A stretch of 64,000 bases of DNA from Bacteroidetes bacterium SB0662_bin_6. GTDB lineage: Bacteria; Bacteroidota; Rhodothermia; Rhodothermales; VXPQ01. Below the pieces are notes generated by a model. That model was not told where the DNA came from and did not search any database. It was given only the letters and a program-made list of their open reading frames with translations. The stretch covers positions 62,001-126,000 of the forward strand of contig VXPQ01000046.1 of assembly GCA_009839485.1 (NCBI GenBank), given 5' to 3'. Of this stretch, positions 60,673 through 64,000 are shown piece after piece. Numbering within the stretch: position 1 is the stretch's first letter; every line of letters starts with the position of its first letter. The translations under genes and the position numbers were made by a program.

Positions 60673-61221
60673 ATGCCTGAAGAAGAACCCCAACCTGCGG
60701 ATCCCGGAACGCTGTCGGACGAAGAAATGGAACGCTTTCTGTTTGAGGAAAGCGAGGCGCCGGGCAAACAATTCTGGAATCTGCCCATGATAGCCGGGCT
60801 TTCCCTTATCCTTGTGGGCGCCATCTATATCGTTCAGGAAATAGGTATCTGGCAAGGGTACAGTGTTCGCGCCCTTGCCGAGATGCTCCCCTGGATGGCG
60901 GGTATTCTGATTATCCTTCTGGGTTTTGGCGTGCTGTCGTGGCGTCCCCGAAGGAAATACAAAGCACCGAAGCCGAGTAAGACCAAACCCAGAGAGAAGG
61001 GCGTGAAAAAACAACTTACAAAGTCCCGCGACAAAAAAATTGCAGGGGTCGCCGCCGGCATAGCGGAGTATTTCGACCTGGATACCACGCTGGTTCGCGT
61101 AGCATTCGTAATCATCCTGATTTTTACCGGGGGCCCTCCTGCGATTATTGCCTACGTGCTGCTCGCGCTTATCTTTCCGAGTCCGGACAAGGCCGTCACC
61201 GGGCCCAAAGCGGTCGGGTGA
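60673..61221 (+). CDS. PspC-domain membrane protein
   Basis: 182 residues from the ATG at 60673 (a TTG at 60661 is possible). An acidic N-terminus precedes two membrane helices (PMIAGLSLILVGAIYIVQEI and MLPWMAGILIILLGFGVLSW), a basic linker, then a PspC domain (SRDKKIAGVAAGIAEYFDLDTTLVRVAFVII, TGGPPAIIAYVLLALIF). PspC proteins sense or transduce envelope stress in some bacteria; the extra N-terminal helices resemble the fused forms of Bacteroidota. No pspA-like gene is adjacent. Confidence 0.85.
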   Translation: MPEEEPQPADPGTLSDEEMERFLFEESEAPGKQFWNLPMIAGLSLILVGAIYIVQEIGIWQGYSVRALAEMLPWMAGILIILLGFGVLSWRPRRKYKAPKPSKTKPREKGVKKQLTKSRDKKIAGVAAGIAEYFDLDTTLVRVAFVIILIFTGGPPAIIAYVLLALIFPSPDKAVTGPKAVG

Positions 61222-61310
61222 AAGGATATCTCCCCGATGGTGGACAACACCTGATCTTGTCACACTTCTGCCGGGATATCCCGACACCTATCGGGCGGAT
61301 ACCCCCTGAA

Positions 61311-61347
61311 AGATGCTCTGATTAAGTCCGCTTTGATCAGAGCATCC
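61311..61347. repeat. Palindromic repeat family, short copy 2
   Basis: An 11-bp perfect inverted repeat (GATGCTCTGAT at 61312-61322, complement 61336-61346) with a 13-base spacer. It has the same design and spacer length as the 4471 copy, read from the other strand. Its right edge touches the stop codon of the M16 gene. Sitting between convergent genes, it may double as a bidirectional terminator, together with the CCCGA/TCGGG hairpin just upstream. Confidence 0.8.
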
Positions 61348-62657
61348 TACAGGCGGATATCTCCCTCCTGAACATTCCCGGCCAGCGTAACATGCATTGC
61401 GTCGGGGGCGAATACTTGTGTGATTGCTCTATTGACTTCGTCCACCGAAACACTCTCCACTTTATCCGGAAATTCGTCGAGATAGGCTATCTCGAATCCC
61501 TGTTCCACATTGCTGAGCAGTGTCTTCGCCAGCCCGAATGTGGTGGAAAGCCCTACTTTGAACGCTCCTGTTACCGTGGTTTTCTTCTCCTGGAGTTCTT
61601 CCGGGGCCACGCCGCCGACGACGAAGTGACGAATTTGTTTGACGGTTTCCTCTATCCCCTGCTGCACATATTCCCTCGACAGGGTTACCGCCACCTGCCA
61701 GTGCCCGTCGTATTCCGTGGAAACGCCCGACAGGGAGGCGCCTATGCCGTACGTCAGACCCATTTCGTCGCGAATGGTCTGCATCAGCCGTGCCGAGAAA
61801 TTTCCGCCCAGTGCAAAATTGGCAAGAAAGGCGGGAATGTAACCGGGATCATCCCGCCGTATCGCAAGGGCATGCCCGAGACGTACATCCACATTCTCCT
61901 TATCGGCGATGAAAACGGTTGACGAGCCGGGAGCATGCTGTTCGGGCGTTTCTGCGAAGCGCGGTAATGCATCGTGGGATGGCCATCCCGAAAAGTGGTT
62001 TTCCACCGCCTTGCTCACTGCACGCTCGTCCACATCTCCTACAACCACGAGCGTACATGCATTGGCGCCGAAATGTGCAGCATGATACGCCTGGACATCG
62101 TCTATCGAGAACTGTTGCAATTGCTCCAACTGCTCTTCGAATTCCTGCATATAGTTAGGATGCGAGACACCGTATATCCGCCGCCGCAGCGCCCCGGACG
62201 CCTGGGCGCCCGTACTTTCCATCGAACGCTTGATGGATGCCGAAATTCTGTCTTTTGCCTTGGCAAGTTCTTCCTCGGCCAGTAATGGTTCCCGCAATTG
62301 CAAAGCGGTCAGGCCCAGCACTTCAGCAACGTCCTTTTTCAGGGCGCGGCCCGAAAAATCGATACGAAGGACATCTGATGAAAATGCCAACTCCGCCCCC
62401 TTGTTTTCCAGAATTTCCGACAGGGCGAATCGATCCAGTGTCCCGGCGCCCTTGTCCAGCATGGATACGACCAGGTGCTGCAGCAGCAACTCTTCCTTAT
62501 TGCCCATGTCCGGGGCGCTATGGAACGATCCGCACCACGTTACGACATTCGGGATGGGCGTAGGCAGCATGATGAGCCGGCAGGGACCGACGCGGTGTTC
62601 GGAAATACGCTCGGCGAAGGATGGGGTACGGGCCCGGGCCTGTGGAGAAACATTCAT
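61347..62657 (-). CDS. M16 family peptidase, non-catalytic subunit type
   Basis: 436 residues with the two-domain insulinase fold, but the zinc-binding HxxEH is absent: the matching segment reads KEELLLQHLVVSMLDKGAG. The C-terminal half shows the partner pattern (ANFALGGNFSARLMQTIRDEMGLTYGIGASL). Such subunits pair with a catalytic M16 subunit, as in mitochondrial processing peptidase-like heterodimers. It overlaps the upstream catalytic gene by four bases (ATGA), so the two are translated together in equal amounts. No signal peptide is obvious. Confidence 0.88.
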   Translation of the reverse strand: MNVSPQARARTPSFAERISEHRVGPCRLIMLPTPIPNVVTWCGSFHSAPDMGNKEELLLQHLVVSMLDKGAGTLDRFALSEILENKGAELAFSSDVLRIDFSGRALKKDVAEVLGLTALQLREPLLAEEELAKAKDRISASIKRSMESTGAQASGALRRRIYGVSHPNYMQEFEEQLEQLQQFSIDDVQAYHAAHFGANACTLVVVGDVDERAVSKAVENHFSGWPSHDALPRFAETPEQHAPGSSTVFIADKENVDVRLGHALAIRRDDPGYIPAFLANFALGGNFSARLMQTIRDEMGLTYGIGASLSGVSTEYDGHWQVAVTLSREYVQQGIEETVKQIRHFVVGGVAPEELQEKKTTVTGAFKVGLSTTFGLAKTLLSNVEQGFEIAYLDEFPDKVESVSVDEVNRAITQVFAPDAMHVTLAGNVQEGDIRL

Positions 62658-63952
62658 GAGGAGGCCTCTGCGTCAGGTATATAGTACCCGGTCGTACAAC
62701 TATTCTCTACGAAATACTCCTGCGCGACACGCTGTATGTGCGCTCCGGTTACCTGATTGATCCGGTCCTGCATCGTGGTGTAAAGTTTCCAGTCTCCGGC
62801 AGCAATGGCTTCGTTGAGTTCTGCAGCGGCCGAAAACGAACCGTCCCGGCTAAAAGCCGCCTGTGCCTTGCGCTGGTTTCGGGCCCTCTGGAGCTCCTCT
62901 TCCGTGATTCCGCTTTCCTTGATCTCGTTCACCGCCGCATGAATGGCGGCTTCGACTTCCTCATGGGTTTTGTCCGGCGACGGTCTTGCAAACACATACG
63001 CCAGACCCGGATCGCAAAATCGGGAAACACCCCCCCAGGCGCTTGTCGTGATCCCGGTGTCTGTCAGCCGGCGATACAGGCGCCCGTTCTTGCCGGCGGA
63101 AAGAATAGCGGAAAGCATGTCGAGCGCATCCGTGTCCGCCTCCAGCCCGCGAGGCGATTTCCATGCAACCATAACTGCTCCTTGCCAACCCGCCTTGCGT
63201 ACGATCACGCGGCGTTCCTTCTCCTGGGCCGGTTCCCGCACATGTATTGCAGGCAAGGCCTCTTCCGGGTTCGGGATTTTGCCAAAATGGCGGTGCACAA
63301 GCTCAAGCACCTCTGTTTTGTCAAAATCCCCGATGATACTGACCGTCGCATTGTCGGGCCGGTAGTAGGTATCATAGAAATGCCGCAAGCCGTCGGGGGT
63401 CAGACGCTCGACATCGCCCCGCCACCCGATCACGGGATGATGGTAGGGGTGCACCGTGAAGGCAGCAGCCCATACCTCATGGAAAAGCTTGCGGACCGGG
63501 TCGTTTTCTCCCCGATCGAGCTCGTTCAGGATCACGGTGCGTTCCCGCTCCATGTCCTCATCCTGCAGCAAGGCTCCCCGCATACGATCCGCCTCTATTT
63601 CCACGGCAAGGGGGAGGTGTTCTCCGGGAAGCATCTCGTAATAGTTCGTCCGATCCAGCCAGGTCGTGGCGTTGACGCGGGCCCCCACGCGCTGCAACAC
63701 ATTGAACACAGACGTACCGGCCTGCTTGTTGAACCGGGCCGATCCCTTGAACATCAGGTGTTCGAGAAAATGGCAGGCGCCGGTGAGCCCCTCCGGCTCG
63801 TGGCGGCTGCCCACCCGATAGGTAATCATGAATGTTGCGACGGGGGCCGTGGCATCCTGAAGCAATAGTGTCTGCAAGCCGTTGTCCTCCAGACGATATG
63901 CCTCAACGCCTCCCGACGCCTCCTCGAATACAAAGCCTTTTGGTGTGTTCAT
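62654..63952 (-). CDS. M16 family zinc peptidase, catalytic subunit
   Basis: 432 residues from the ATG at 63952 (MNTPKGFVFEEASGG); a TTG at 63970 is possible. The inverted zinc motif HxxEH is present as GACHFLEHLMFKGS (about residue 65), with the downstream Glu in ELDRGENDPVRKLFHE. The second half has GRLYRRLTDTGITTSAWGGV. It forms a heterodimer with the downstream non-catalytic gene in an operon. Peptides, possibly signal or damaged ones, are the probable substrates; location is uncertain because no signal peptide is seen. Confidence 0.9.
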   Translation of the reverse strand: MNTPKGFVFEEASGGVEAYRLEDNGLQTLLLQDATAPVATFMITYRVGSRHEPEGLTGACHFLEHLMFKGSARFNKQAGTSVFNVLQRVGARVNATTWLDRTNYYEMLPGEHLPLAVEIEADRMRGALLQDEDMERERTVILNELDRGENDPVRKLFHEVWAAAFTVHPYHHPVIGWRGDVERLTPDGLRHFYDTYYRPDNATVSIIGDFDKTEVLELVHRHFGKIPNPEEALPAIHVREPAQEKERRVIVRKAGWQGAVMVAWKSPRGLEADTDALDMLSAILSAGKNGRLYRRLTDTGITTSAWGGVSRFCDPGLAYVFARPSPDKTHEEVEAAIHAAVNEIKESGITEEELQRARNQRKAQAAFSRDGSFSAAAELNEAIAAGDWKLYTTMQDRINQVTGAHIQRVAQEYFVENSCTTGYYIPDAEASS

Positions 63953-64000
63953 CAATGTGCGTCGAGCCAATTATCGCCTGTATCCATATGTACCTCAATG

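Noticed and set aside
1-64000. CRISPR array, rRNA operon, prophage or complete insertion sequence
   Set aside because: I found no regularly spaced direct repeats, rRNA segments, phage structural genes or intact transposase anywhere in the window.

Overview
The window reads as a chromosome segment of a marine-type Rhodothermota/Bacteroidota bacterium (Rhodothermales- or Balneolales-like). The reasons are secreted proteins with Por/type IX (T9SS) C-terminal sorting domains, a PorV/PorQ protein, a TonB-dependent receptor with a carboxypeptidase-regulatory-like N-domain, a ribosomal protein S16 with a long acidic tail, GWxTD and lamin-tail proteins, and mostly weak Shine-Dalgarno sequences. Taxonomy is inferred from gene content only.

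Layout. (1) 1-7.7 kb is housekeeping: hemA (cut by the window edge), an M24 aminopeptidase, pepF, an OsmC protein, and proA-proB with a small upstream gene. (2) 7.7-34.03 kb is an accessory sugar-utilisation locus. On the minus strand, a run of secreted and envelope genes covers 22.5 down to 8.9 kb: a T9SS protein, a DUF5060 remnant, a TonB receptor, PorV/PorQ, a giant T9SS protein, a parvulin, a lipoprotein and an atypical Nramp-like transporter. Around it lie a beta-hydroxyacid dehydrogenase, two cupin sugar isomerases (D-lyxose-isomerase-like), two complete TIM-barrel epimerases and one broken one, a CotH/lamin-tail surface protein, an ACS-type acidic-sugar transporter and a DUF5060 glycoside hydrolase. 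In the middle is a hybrid regulator with a GntR/FadR N-terminal half and an IclR effector domain. Four copies of a 17-bp site with half-sites TGTNYACA precede the main transcription units, which suggests one regulon. A tRNA-Leu(UAA) gene closes the locus on the right. Remnants inside it (an IS481 transposase fragment, two MITE-like inverted-repeat elements, two truncated genes) point to assembly by transfer and rearrangement. (3) 34.1-64 kb is again core: a Ca/Na exchanger, a VWA membrane protein, an M20 amidohydrolase, a lamin-tail protein, an A-type Fe-S carrier, clpC, tyrA, gcvT, comB, ftsK, purK-purE, a GWxTD protein, tyrS-smpB-rplS-trmD-rimM-rpsP-ffh, a 5-formyl-THF cyclo-ligase, a PspC protein and a translationally coupled pair of M16 peptidases.

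How the locus may work (inference). Polysaccharide would be bound and cut outside by the T9SS proteins and the DUF5060 hydrolase. Products would cross the outer membrane through the TonB receptor and the inner membrane through the ACS symporter. Isomerases, epimerases and the dehydrogenase would then feed the sugar or sugar acid into central metabolism. The GntR-IclR hybrid would sense an intermediate and control the set through the 17-bp sites.

A second theme is a dispersed palindromic repeat family with ends GGATACTCTGATC / GATCAGAGTATCC. It has two short (35 bp) and two long (187 and 244 bp) copies in intergenic spaces of the core regions.
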